From Acidobacteriaceae bacterium (GTDB lineage Bacteria > Acidobacteriota > Terriglobia > Terriglobales > Acidobacteriaceae), in contig PKXQ01000081.1 of the NCBI GenBank assembly GCA_003132405.1, positions 7,192-71,191 of the forward strand: a stretch of 64,000 nucleotides of DNA, written 5' to 3'. How positions within the stretch are numbered: position 1 is the stretch's first letter; the number at the start of each line of letters is the position of its first letter. The notes below the pieces were generated by a model. That model searched no databases, had not been told where the DNA came from, and saw only the letters and a list, made by a program, of their open reading frames with translations. A program made the position numbers and the translations under genes. Below, piece by piece: positions 56,501 through 63,695 of the stretch.

Positions 56501-56780
56501 CTTGTCCCGCCTCAATAGCGGTTTCGGCGCACTGGTAAGCGCTCTAGATACCGCCGAGGCCGCCCCCACCACCCAGCAAGTAGAGATGTTCGGCGAACTG
56601 AACAAAGCGCTAGAAGAGCAGCTCTCAGCCTGGACCGAACTCAAATCGAAAGACATTCCAGCGCTGAACGACCAACTAAAGAAAGCAGGATCGCCGACGA
56701 TCGATCCAGAGAAACTAGCTCCAGGCGCATCCAGCGAGGAGGAAACAACCACCCAAGATCGCGACCAAAACGAAGAATAG
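53544..56780 (+). CDS. Large secreted VPS10/sortilin-like repeat protein
   Basis: A 1078-residue protein with a signal peptide (VNKRLLLVSLCILLFPFALSAQQ), starting with GTG at 53544; the longer frame overlaps rfbD. It has ten Asp-box repeats (SxDxGxTW), e.g. TDAGRTWQHL, SSDGGDHWQQ, SDDGGESWQQ, TRDGGNSWK, TRDGGKNWK, THDGGKTWQK. These build a beta-propeller like those of VPS10/sortilin and BNR sialidases. Such large exported proteins are common in Acidobacteriota; enzymatic activity is often assumed (glycosyl hydrolase) but not shown here. The C-terminal 300 residues include a beta-sandwich and helical end. Confidence 0.88.
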   Translation: MNKRLLLVSLCILLFPFALSAQQYDPALYQELHWRLIGPFRGGRTVAMAGIPAQPNVFYMAPNNGGVWKTTDYGLTWNPIFDNQPDDRQHSGSIGALAIAPSNPDIIYVGSGEGLRRPDLSIGDGMYKSTDAGRTWQHLGLRDAQQIASIIVDPKDPNRLLVAVQGHPYGPNSERGIYRSLDGGQTFQKVFYKDENVGGMDLLFDPRNSQVIFASMWSSRRPVWTTGGGYNGPGSGLYKSSDGGDHWQQLTKGLPGETEGIGRIGPAISPSDPNRMYAWVNAKTTDAKKGSGIYRSDDGGESWQQVNDEDRIRGRGDDFGCVRVDPRNKDEIYVANTSTYRSTDAGKTFTAIKGAPGGDDYHTIWINPDNPDIIAIALDQGATISVNGGQTWSSWYNQPTAQFYHVITDNQFPYWVYGGQQESGSVGTASRSDFGEITFRDWTTVGTEEYGYVAPDPLHPNLIYGGKGTVFDRNTGQTRNVEPVVLRTGKYRFNRTAPLIFSPSDPHILYLGSNVIFSTRDGGNSWKVISPDLTREDPGIPATLGPFAADDPAKGKHRGVVYSIAPSAKDVNLIWAGTDDGVIQVTRDGGKNWKNVTPPEITPWSKIAQLDASHYDTATVYAAVNRFRLDDLHPYIYRTHDGGKTWQKIVSGLPDNEPVNTVREDPERKGLLFAGTERTVYVTWDDGDHWQSLQRNLPPSSIRDLVVHHDDVVVGTHGRSFWILDNITPLRQFSPDVANASVYLFKPQLTYRVRRNNNTDTPLPPEEPAGQNPPDGAMIDYWLKTPSDGAITLEIVDAASGKVVRHFSSADKPATVDPKNFNVPMYWVRPARTLSAAAGMHRFIWNIAYPAPDVLSRDYPISAIYHDTPLHPLGATVLPGHYKITLTVGGQSYTKMLDIKMDPRVKTTPVDLRRQFELDRKIADALHKDYEALQQLRSLRAQLKTPTSAPDAIQKAATDLQAKATTIEGEGGGYGARFLSTPEGRTLSRLNSGFGALVSALDTAEAAPTTQQVEMFGELNKALEEQLSAWTELKSKDIPALNDQLKKAGSPTIDPEKLAPGASSEEETTTQDRDQNEE

Positions 56781-56793
56781 AAGAATAAAGGGT

Positions 56794-56850
56794 GTCATCC
56801 TGAGCGAAGCGGCTGCTTAGCGAAGCAGCTGCGTAGTCGAAGGACCCCTA
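56794..56850. repeat. GTCATCxTGAGCG-type intergenic repeat, second copy
   Basis: Same border sequences as 28198-28261 (GTCATCCTGAGCGAAGC ... GTCGAAGGACCCCTA) around a different hairpin: GCGGCTGCTT/AAGCAGCTGC (one mismatch) with an AGCG loop. It sits just after the VPS10-like gene and before the convergent TIR gene. Confidence 0.7.
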
Positions 56851-56864
56851 TTGTGTCATCCGGT

Positions 56865-57959
56865 CTACGTCGCCTTCGGATCTTCTGTCTTCAGATCGCG
56901 GAGCAACTTCTCAAACCCCTTCGCATAGGGGTCGTGGTTCTTCCAGTCGCTGAAATCGGGAATGAAGTATTCGCGAATCTCAACCGCCAAATCCTTTCCT
57001 TCGTCTGCATCGAAGAGCTCCCAATCCCGAATCGCCTCAAACGAAACCAGGCGAACAGGGAACAGCACACGCTTCCTCTCCGTCCGCTCCCGCTTGCGAG
57101 CCTTTCTGATTTCCGTCTTCACCCATTCGCTGCTCATGCTGCTAGGCGACAGAATCAGGAGCAGCCGCTCATACCTCCGTATCGCTTCGTCGATTTGCTC
57201 ATGAAGTTTCTTACCGCCCTGAACATTGTGCGGAGCGAACCAGCAGCGGACCCCTTTGTTCTGCAAATCCGCGTACAGGCGGTCGGCGAATTCCTGATCT
57301 TTGGTCGAGTAGCTGATGAAGCAGGAATAGAACTCAAGCGACTTCCCGGTGAGGGACCCCATATACTCAATAAAGTTTTCGGGAACGCCGGCCCCGCGCA
57401 AGAATGCCAACGGAATCTTGCCTTGGGAGCGGTAGATCGTGTCGATGCCGATCATCGACGGACCGCCATGCCGCACAGTCTCGAGGCCTTTCGTATTGGC
57501 TAGATCGTTGTCTATGAAAGTCGTCCTGTCAATGGTCGTCCACGCCAGGTTCGCCCCGTCGAGGTCTGCCCCGTTGAGGTTCGCCGCGATGAGGTCCGCC
57601 CCGTCGAAGTTCGCTTGGCTCACGTCCGCCCTCCTGAGGTTCGCACCCTCGAGGTTCGCTGCAGTGAGGATCGCTCCTCTGAGGCGCGCCTTGTAGAGGC
57701 TCGCTAGAGTGAGATTTGTCCTGCTAAGGTCTGCCCCGGCGAGGTCCGCCCGCCCAAGGTCTACCCCGCCTGAGTATGCGAGCTCGTCGATTTCCCACCC
57801 AACCTTGGGTAGGAGTCTGTGGAGGTTGACCTTGCCAAGATCCGCCCCGCTGAGATCGGCCCCGCTGAGATCTGGGACTACTATGGCGTTCGACAACCTC
57901 CAGCCATTCCAAGCCTCAACACCCTCCCTAAGTTTTGCGAGATGTTCACCGTTCGCCAT
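56865..57959 (-). CDS. Pentapeptide-repeat TIR-domain protein
   Basis: A 364-residue protein. Residues 30-150 are pentapeptide repeats (A(D/N)LxG-type, a right-handed beta-helix often used for binding). A linker with GGPSMIGIDTIYRSQGKIP and FLRGAGVPENFIEYM precedes a TIR domain at 210-340 (YSCFISYSTKDQEFADRLY, GVRCWFAPHNVQGGK, SSEWVKTEI). The WVxxE Glu (E283) is in the place of the catalytic Glu of TIR NADases, so NAD hydrolysis is possible. It is downstream of cca on the same strand. It could be an immune or signalling effector; no partner is adjacent. Confidence 0.85.
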   Translation of the reverse strand: MANGEHLAKLREGVEAWNGWRLSNAIVVPDLSGADLSGADLGKVNLHRLLPKVGWEIDELAYSGGVDLGRADLAGADLSRTNLTLASLYKARLRGAILTAANLEGANLRRADVSQANFDGADLIAANLNGADLDGANLAWTTIDRTTFIDNDLANTKGLETVRHGGPSMIGIDTIYRSQGKIPLAFLRGAGVPENFIEYMGSLTGKSLEFYSCFISYSTKDQEFADRLYADLQNKGVRCWFAPHNVQGGKKLHEQIDEAIRRYERLLLILSPSSMSSEWVKTEIRKARKRERTERKRVLFPVRLVSFEAIRDWELFDADEGKDLAVEIREYFIPDFSDWKNHDPYAKGFEKLLRDLKTEDPKAT

Positions 57960-58038
57960 GGCGCCAGCCTTTCATTGGCGCTCATCATATCCCGCCTTGA
58001 CGAAGGCAGTAAATCGGCTAAGGGGAAACCATCTGGAG

Positions 58039-59445
58039 CTATGCCGGAAACTCCCGCCGCACATACTCCATAGCCGCCTCGCGCGACCCAAGTCTTCCCT
58101 CCAACTGCGCATCCTCCACCGCTCCCAGAATTTCCTTGAACCGCGGTCCCGGCTCATACCCCGCCTCAATCAAATCGCGGCCCGTGATCAGCGGAGCAGG
58201 CTGAATCGCCTCAGCCGGCATCGATTGCAATTGCTGGCGCACGTATTCATACGCTCCCAGCTGCCCGTGGCTGGAGAGGCTGTCCAGTCGGTGCAGTTCC
58301 ATGTGCTCGTCGAAGGCGGGCAATCGCAGCAATTTCTTGAGCGTCGATTGATTCATCTGCTGCACCTGGCCAAAGCGCATGTGATGATCTACGAGCGCAA
58401 GAATCTGATCGGTGTCGTCGTTCGAGAAGCGCAGCCGGCGCAGGATTTCCGCGGCCATCTTCACTCCCACATCGACGTGGCCATCGAAGCGTATACGGTC
58501 GGGCGCCACGCGGAAAGTGGGCGGCTTGCCTACGTCATGCAGCAGCGCTCCCCAAGCCAGGGTCTTTGAAATAACACCGGAGGCGCCGGGTTGCAGCTTG
58601 TCGAGCAAAAGCAGCGTGTGCACAAAAACATCGCCTTCGGGATGATACTGCGGCGGCTGCTCGACTCCTTTCATGGCGGCAATTTCGGGCAGAACTTCTT
58701 GCAAGAGGCCAGTCGTATCGAGTAATTGAAACGCCCGCCGAGCGTGGCCTTCGGTCAGCATTTTGGTGAGTTCTTCGCGAATGCGCTCGGCGGATACCTG
58801 GTGAATTTTGCTGGCTAGCTTTTGAATCGCGCCCAGAGTCGCAGGTTCGATCTCGTAATCGAAGCGCGCGGCAAAGCGCACGGCGCGCAACATACGGAGT
58901 TTGTCTTCGGCGAAACGCCGCTCGGGGTCGCCAATGGCGCGGATGATTCCGGCTTTGAGATCGGCGCGGCCGCCGACGAAATCGAGAATCTCGTTGGTGG
59001 CGGGATCAAGCATCATGCCATTGACAGTGAAATCGCGCCGCTTAACGTCTTCGCGAGGATCTTTGGTGAAGCGCACTTCATCAGGATGGCGCCCGTCTGA
59101 GTAGCCAACGTCAGAGCGGAAGGTGGCGACCTCGATTGCGCCACGGTGATGAGCGGAAGTTTCCTCAGCGCTTACCGAAGTGCTCGTCGCCGCATTGTTC
59201 TCCGCATAGGGCACCAGCACGACTCCGAACTGCTCGCCGACTGCATAGGTCTGCGGAAAGATTTGCATGACCTGCTGCGGAGTCGCGTCGGTAGCTACGT
59301 CGTAATCGGCGGGCTCGCGGTTAAGAAGAAGGTCGCGGACGCATCCTCCGGCGAGATAAGCTCGGTGGCCGCGCGCACGCAAGGTGCGGATAATCTCTTC
59401 GGCGAATTGTCTGGCGTTTGGCAAAAAGCACTCTGCATTCAGCAC
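58039..59445 (-). CDS. cca: CCA tRNA nucleotidyltransferase with HD domain
   Basis: A 468-residue class II nucleotidyltransferase adding or repairing the tRNA 3' CCA end. YLAGGCVRDLLLNREPADYDVATDA carries the GG-x-VRD and DxD motifs; RRDFTVNGMMLD and RFAARFDYEIEP follow. A C-terminal HD domain begins LAWGALLHDVGKP. The loop at about 75-100 (NNAATSTSVSAEETSAHHR) is an extra insertion. It starts with a GTG inside a heptamer array (59435-59462), so its first residues (LNAEC) are repeat-derived. It could also be a poly(A) polymerase, which shares these motifs. Confidence 0.9.
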   Translation of the reverse strand: MLNAECFLPNARQFAEEIIRTLRARGHRAYLAGGCVRDLLLNREPADYDVATDATPQQVMQIFPQTYAVGEQFGVVLVPYAENNAATSTSVSAEETSAHHRGAIEVATFRSDVGYSDGRHPDEVRFTKDPREDVKRRDFTVNGMMLDPATNEILDFVGGRADLKAGIIRAIGDPERRFAEDKLRMLRAVRFAARFDYEIEPATLGAIQKLASKIHQVSAERIREELTKMLTEGHARRAFQLLDTTGLLQEVLPEIAAMKGVEQPPQYHPEGDVFVHTLLLLDKLQPGASGVISKTLAWGALLHDVGKPPTFRVAPDRIRFDGHVDVGVKMAAEILRRLRFSNDDTDQILALVDHHMRFGQVQQMNQSTLKKLLRLPAFDEHMELHRLDSLSSHGQLGAYEYVRQQLQSMPAEAIQPAPLITGRDLIEAGYEPGPRFKEILGAVEDAQLEGRLGSREAAMEYVRREFPA

Positions 59446-59562
59446 TCAGCACTCAGCATTCAGTAACAAGCAACCGGAGCGCTCGAGGTCAATTCGAAAT
59501 CGTCTAAACTGAAGAGCTTGAGCTAATAGCTAAGAGCCAACAGCTCACAGCCAAATGCCAAT
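59435..59562. repeat. Two heptamer arrays between cca and tsaD
   Basis: Array 1 (59435-59462) has units GCATTCA/GCACTCA and overlaps the start of cca on the minus strand. Array 2 (59521-59562) has six units AGCTAAT, AGCTAAG, AGCCAAC, AGCTCAC, AGCCAAA, TGCCAAT. It overlaps the tsaD ATG at 59555. Together they fill most of the divergent promoter region. Confidence 0.8.
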
Positions 59563-60742
59563 TATGCCTGATGCGTACATCCTCGGCATCGAAAGCTCCT
59601 GCGATGAGACAGGGGCAGCCGTGGTGCGCGCCGGGAGCGAGATTTTGTCGAATGTCGTGGCCTCGCAGATTGCCACGCACCAGCCATACGGCGGAGTGGT
59701 TCCCGAGTTGGCATCGCGCGAGCACCTGCGAGCGATTGTTCCGGTGGTGCGGCAGGCCCTGGCGGAGGCGGGACAGACCTACGCTTCGGTCGACGCGATT
59801 GCGGTGACGCAAGGACCGGGGCTGGCCGGCGCTCTGCTAGTTGGCATCAGTTTTGCCAAGGCGCTGGCATTTGCGCTCGATAAACCTTTGATCGCTGTGA
59901 ACCATCTCGAGGGCCACATTCACGCCGTCTTGCTCGAGCAGCGGCTCGGCGGAGAAGGTGAGCTGAATTTTCCAGTACTCGCGCTGGTTGTGTCAGGCGG
60001 ACACACGCACCTTTATCTGGCCGAGGAGCGCGAGAATTTGTGGACCTATCGCAACATCGGCCACACGCGCGACGACGCTGCAGGAGAGGCGTTCGATAAG
60101 GTTGCGAAGTTGCTCGGGTTAGGCTATCCGGGCGGCCCGATCATCGACCGACTCGCAGCGCATGGAGATGCTCAAGCAGTGAAGTTTCAAGCTTCTCAAA
60201 TCAAACACCGCGACCGTCGCGATCATCGACAAGACACGCGACAGGGCGAGGAAATGCAACCTCCGGCGCAAGCCGTTGGGCCAGATTTTGATTTTTCTTA
60301 TAGCGGAATCAAAACGGCAGTTTTGCGTTACGTCGAGACGCACGACCTGAAGCCGGCGATCGCGGCGCGGCGACAGGCGCTGGCAGGAATCAGCTCGCCG
60401 ACGGTAGAGGAGTTGCTGAAGGTTTGCGATCGGCAAACTCTTAATCTGATCGCGTCTTTTCAGCGGGCGATGGTCAATGACCTCGTGGCCAAGACGCTCG
60501 CGGCCGCTCGGGAATATGAAGTTCGCACGCTTTTCGTCGGTGGAGGCGTGGCCTCCAACCGCGAATTGCGAAGCACGTTCGAGCGCGAAGCGGCCATGCA
60601 GGGATTGCCCGTTTATTTTCCGCCGCGCGCGCTTTCAACCGATAATGCGGCCATGATCGCGGCCGCCGCGTATCCGAAATTTCTGCGGCGTGAATTCGTA
60701 GCAATGGATTTTTCGGCCGACGCTGGGATGGCACTGCGCTGA
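59555..60742 (+). CDS. tsaD: tRNA t6A transferase TsaD
   Basis: A 395-residue ATPase-fold enzyme that joins threonylcarbamoyl to A37 of ANN-decoding tRNAs. [46 protein letters not shown] (metal His) and [11 protein letters not shown] are typical. Between [17 protein letters not shown] and [12 protein letters not shown] there is an extra segment of about 40 residues, mostly Arg, Asp and Gln ([17 protein letters not shown]), not in most relatives. The C-terminus has [13 protein letters not shown]. Two ATG codons lie in array 2; either may start the protein. Confidence 0.96.
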   Translation: MPIMPDAYILGIESSCDETGAAVVRAGSEILSNVVASQIATHQPYGGVVPELASREHLRAIVPVVRQALAEAGQTYASVDAIAVTQGPGLAGALLVGISFAKALAFALDKPLIAVNHLEGHIHAVLLEQRLGGEGELNFPVLALVVSGGHTHLYLAEERENLWTYRNIGHTRDDAAGEAFDKVAKLLGLGYPGGPIIDRLAAHGDAQAVKFQASQIKHRDRRDHRQDTRQGEEMQPPAQAVGPDFDFSYSGIKTAVLRYVETHDLKPAIAARRQALAGISSPTVEELLKVCDRQTLNLIASFQRAMVNDLVAKTLAAAREYEVRTLFVGGGVASNRELRSTFEREAAMQGLPVYFPPRALSTDNAAMIAAAAYPKFLRREFVAMDFSADAGMALR

Positions 60743-60818
60743 TCGTCGATATGCCCCTGTCGACAAAGGCAACTTCGAAACGTGCACTCCCGTCGCCTAA
60801 TCGTTTACTCCGAACTCA

Positions 60819-61319
60819 TTACAACGCGTTTTTCAATTTCTTTGACTTCTCTTCCACGCCGCGCGCGAGTTTTTCTTTGTGGGCCACTAACTTTCCAGCG
60901 ATCGAAGTGTCCGCCACGCCGAGAATCTGCGCCGCGAGAATACCTGCATTCGTGGCGCCGGGCTTGCCGATAGCAACCGTTGCCACCGGAATGCCGGCCG
61001 GCATCTGCACGGTTGCAAGCAGCGAATCCATGCCTTGCAGCGAAGTCGATGGAATGGGCACGCCGATCACGGGCAGCGTGGTGTGCGCCGCGATCACGCC
61101 CGCCAGATGAGCCGCTCCGCCCGCGCCCGCAATAATCACACGGATACCGCGCTGGGCAGCCTGCCGCGCGTACTCAGCGGTGCGATCCGGCGAGCGATGC
61201 GCCGAAGTTACGTCCATCTCGTAGGCGATGCCAAATTCGTCGAGAGCCTTGCCCGCCTCGCTCATGATCTCCAGGTCAGAGTCACTGCCCATTACGATTG
61301 ATACTTGTGGTTTAGCCAT
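60819..61319 (-). CDS. purE: N5-CAIR mutase (PurE)
   Basis: A 166-residue class I PurE for purine synthesis: [29 protein letters not shown] and [24 protein letters not shown] are the active-site motifs. The start at 61319 (MAKPQ) is 16 codons inside the open frame and matches the family. It is downstream of purD on the same strand (gap 62 bases). purK is not in the window. Confidence 0.96.
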   Translation of the reverse strand: MAKPQVSIVMGSDSDLEIMSEAGKALDEFGIAYEMDVTSAHRSPDRTAEYARQAAQRGIRVIIAGAGGAAHLAGVIAAHTTLPVIGVPIPSTSLQGMDSLLATVQMPAGIPVATVAIGKPGATNAGILAAQILGVADTSIAGKLVAHKEKLARGVEEKSKKLKNAL

Positions 61320-61381
61320 CCCCGCCCTTCTATCTATGAATGTAATACTGGACTTCCGGACTCCCACCGATCAGGCGCAAA

Positions 61382-62656
61382 CTACTTCTTCTTCAGCGCC
61401 CGCGCCGCAATGTCCTTGCGATAATGCGCGCCGTCAAAACTAATCTTCGCGCAAGCTTCGTACGCACGCTCAACCGCTGTCTGCAATTCTGCGGCCCGCG
61501 CCGTTACGCCCAGCACGCGCCCCCCAGCTGTGTAGTAAGCCCCATCCCGCTTCGACGTCCCAGCGTGAAAGACTTTCACTCCGTCGAGCTTCGCAGCATA
61601 ATCGAGTCCGCCAATCTTCTTCCCCACCTCATAGCTTCCTGGATAGCCGCCCGACGCCATCACAACGCAGACCGCCGCATCGCCTGACCATTTAAAATCG
61701 CCGTCGCTGGTGCGGCCGTCGATTGACGCCTCCATTGCCTCGAGCAAGTCGCTCTCCATGCGCATCAAAATCGGCTGCGTCTCCGGATCGCCAAAGCGGC
61801 AGTTGAATTCAAGCACCATCGGTCCGCGCGCCGTCATCATCAATCCGCAATAGAGAACACCCTTATACTCCGCTCCCTCGGCCTTCATGCCAGCGACGAC
61901 AGGCCGCGCGATATGAGTGATGAGCCAGTCGCGCATCTTGTCGTCGACTACGGCCGGCGTAGTGTAAGCGCCCATGCCGCCGGTGTTCGGTCCGGTATCG
62001 CCATCGCCCGCGCGCTTGTGATCTTGCGCGGCAACCAGCGGCGCCACGCGCTCACCGTCGCTTACCACCAGAAACGACAGCTCGTCGCCTTGGAGAAATT
62101 CTTCCAGCACGACTCGCAAGCCCGCTTCCCCCAGCATCCGTCCGCTCAACATTTCAGCAGCGACGCTCGAAGCCTCATCCTTGCTCTGCGCAATCACCAC
62201 CCCCTTGCCGGCAGCCAGTCCATCGGCCTTCACCACGATCGGAGTATGAAAATGCGGCAGCGCTTCGCGCACCTCGTCGGAAGAGTTGCAGATCGCATAA
62301 TGCGCCGTCGGAATGTGGTGGCGTTGTAGGAATTCCTTGGCAAAACTCTTGCTAGTCTCCAGCTGAGCCGCAGCCCTGGTAGGGCCGAAGGCACGCCAGC
62401 CGCGCCGCTTAAATTCGTCGACCACGCCGAGCAGAAGCGGCAGTTCCGGCCCGACCACTGTGAGATCCGGTTGAATCTGGTTGGCCAGCGCGACCATGGA
62501 GTCGAGGCTCTTGACGTCAACCGCGACGCACTCCGCATCGTCGGCGATGCCTCCGTTGCCCGGCGCGCAGTAGATTTTCGTCACCCGTGGCGATTGCCGC
62601 AGCTTCCATACTAAAGCGTGCTCGCGCCCGCCGCCGCCGATGACCAGGATTTTCAT
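61382..62656 (-). CDS. purD: Phosphoribosylamine-glycine ligase (PurD)
   Basis: A 424-residue ATP-grasp enzyme of purine synthesis. MKILVIGGGGREHALVWKL, VGPELPLLLGVVDEF, VVKADGLAAGKGVVIAQ, PNTGGMGAYTTPAVVDD and LEFNCRFGDPETQPIL are present in order. It is the first gene of a purD-purE unit. Heptamer arrays lie upstream between it and the divergent DtxR gene. Confidence 0.97.
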   Translation of the reverse strand: MKILVIGGGGREHALVWKLRQSPRVTKIYCAPGNGGIADDAECVAVDVKSLDSMVALANQIQPDLTVVGPELPLLLGVVDEFKRRGWRAFGPTRAAAQLETSKSFAKEFLQRHHIPTAHYAICNSSDEVREALPHFHTPIVVKADGLAAGKGVVIAQSKDEASSVAAEMLSGRMLGEAGLRVVLEEFLQGDELSFLVVSDGERVAPLVAAQDHKRAGDGDTGPNTGGMGAYTTPAVVDDKMRDWLITHIARPVVAGMKAEGAEYKGVLYCGLMMTARGPMVLEFNCRFGDPETQPILMRMESDLLEAMEASIDGRTSDGDFKWSGDAAVCVVMASGGYPGSYEVGKKIGGLDYAAKLDGVKVFHAGTSKRDGAYYTAGGRVLGVTARAAELQTAVERAYEACAKISFDGAHYRKDIAARALKKK

Positions 62657-62703
62657 AATTCAAACATTCAAGCGTAGGGGCGAACGGAGACGATGTCAAA
62701 CGA

Positions 62704-62820
62704 GAGATTGCAGAGGTCAGATTGAAGTTAGGGGAACTCATCATCTTCCGCGAAAGCTGTCTCACCGCTCGAGATGGAACCTCTGCGATCTCACCTCTGC
62801 AATCTGACCTCTGACCTCTA
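62704..62820. repeat. Inverted heptamer arrays upstream of purD and the DtxR gene
   Basis: Units GAGATTG, CAGAGGT, CAGATTG, AAGTTAG (62704-62731) are inverted relative to six units of type ACCTCTG/CAATCTG (62779-62820). Halves of 14 bases are perfectly complementary (e.g. CAGAGGTCAGATTG with CAATCTGACCTCTG). Confidence 0.8.
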
Positions 62821-62852
62821 CAATGTTTCATTAACTGTGCTTAATCCCGCCG

Positions 62853-62858
62853 TATAAT
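62853..62858 (+). promoter_or_regulatory. -10 element of a leaderless promoter
   Basis: TATAAT lies with its last base 9 bases before the GTG start of the DtxR gene (62867). Transcription normally starts about 7 bases downstream of a -10, i.e. at or next to the G of GTG, leaving no room for a ribosome site. A -35 (ATTAAC at 62830) is poor. Confidence 0.6.
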
Positions 62859-62866
62859 CTTTCCAC

Positions 62867-63544
62867 GTGATAACCGTTTCCAAAGAGGACTACCTGAAGG
62901 CGATTCTCGGCGCCGAGAGCGAAGGTGAGACGGTGATCTCCGCAACTCTCGCGCACTGGCTCAAAGTTTCGCCGCCGGCTGTGACGATGGCAGTGCGAAG
63001 GCTAAAGAAGGACGGACTGGTCCGCGTGAATACCGACGGCCGCGTTCGCCTGACCGCTGCCGGACGAAAGATTGCCCGCAAATTGACAGTTCGTCACCAC
63101 CTGATCGAACGCATGCTCGCCGAAATTTTCGGGATGGAATGGTACAAGGTGCACGACGAAGCCGAGCGTTTGGAGCACGCTGTCTCGCCCGATTTTGAAG
63201 CCAGGCTGCTGGCGAAACTCGGCGCTGGAGTCGCATGTCCGCACGGCAATCTGTCAGAGCTTGAGAGTCCCGCGAGCCGCCGCCGTCGTGGATTGCTCCT
63301 ACTCGCTCAGGCCGAGCCTGGACAGAATTTTCAGGTGAGCGGAATCTATGAACGCGACCGCCATCTGCTCGAGTTCCTGGAGCAGCGGGGCATTCGTCCG
63401 GGAGCCAAGATACACGTCGCCCACCGCAATTACGACCAGACTCTGACCCTGACCACCGGCGTAGGCCGAGTTTCCCTGGGGTTATCTGCCGCGGAGAAGG
63501 TGTGGGTTAAGTCGGCGGATGGCAAGGTCGCTGCGAAAAGTTAG
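62867..63544 (+). CDS. DtxR/MntR-family metal-dependent regulator
   Basis: A 225-residue regulator. The N-terminal winged helix (KEDYLKAILGAESEGETVISATLAHWLKVSPPAVTMAVRRLKKDGLV) and the metal-binding/dimerisation region (VRHHLIERMLAEIFGMEWYKVHDEAERLEHAVSPDF, with the conserved H and E ligands) are typical of DtxR/MntR, and the C-terminal 75 residues form an SH3-like/FeoA domain. The start is a GTG nine bases after a -10 element. The next gene on the same strand is a NRAMP-type metal transporter, so the regulator probably controls manganese or iron uptake. Confidence 0.9.
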   Translation: MITVSKEDYLKAILGAESEGETVISATLAHWLKVSPPAVTMAVRRLKKDGLVRVNTDGRVRLTAAGRKIARKLTVRHHLIERMLAEIFGMEWYKVHDEAERLEHAVSPDFEARLLAKLGAGVACPHGNLSELESPASRRRRGLLLLAQAEPGQNFQVSGIYERDRHLLEFLEQRGIRPGAKIHVAHRNYDQTLTLTTGVGRVSLGLSAAEKVWVKSADGKVAAKS

Positions 63545-63613
63545 ATATTGAGCCATATCAACGATCCCGTAAGCTGTCGCCATCCGAAAATCTAATATCC
63601 GTAATCGCAAAAG

Positions 63614-63657
63614 CAATTAACCATAGTTTATTTGCTGAGGTATACTTAGGCTAATTG
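63614..63657. promoter_or_regulatory. Inverted repeat before the NRAMP gene
   Basis: CAATTAACC (63614-63622) and GGCTAATTG (63649-63657) match as an inverted repeat in 8 of 9 positions around 26 AT-rich bases, 39 bases before the NRAMP start. It is a possible metal-regulator operator. Confidence 0.35.
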
Positions 63658-63695
63658 TCCGCCGAGCGAATGCTGCCTCTCGCCTGCGTCAGCTA

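Noticed and set aside
59435..62820. CRISPR array
   Set aside because: Heptamer units are too short and degenerate, have no spacers and no cas genes are nearby.
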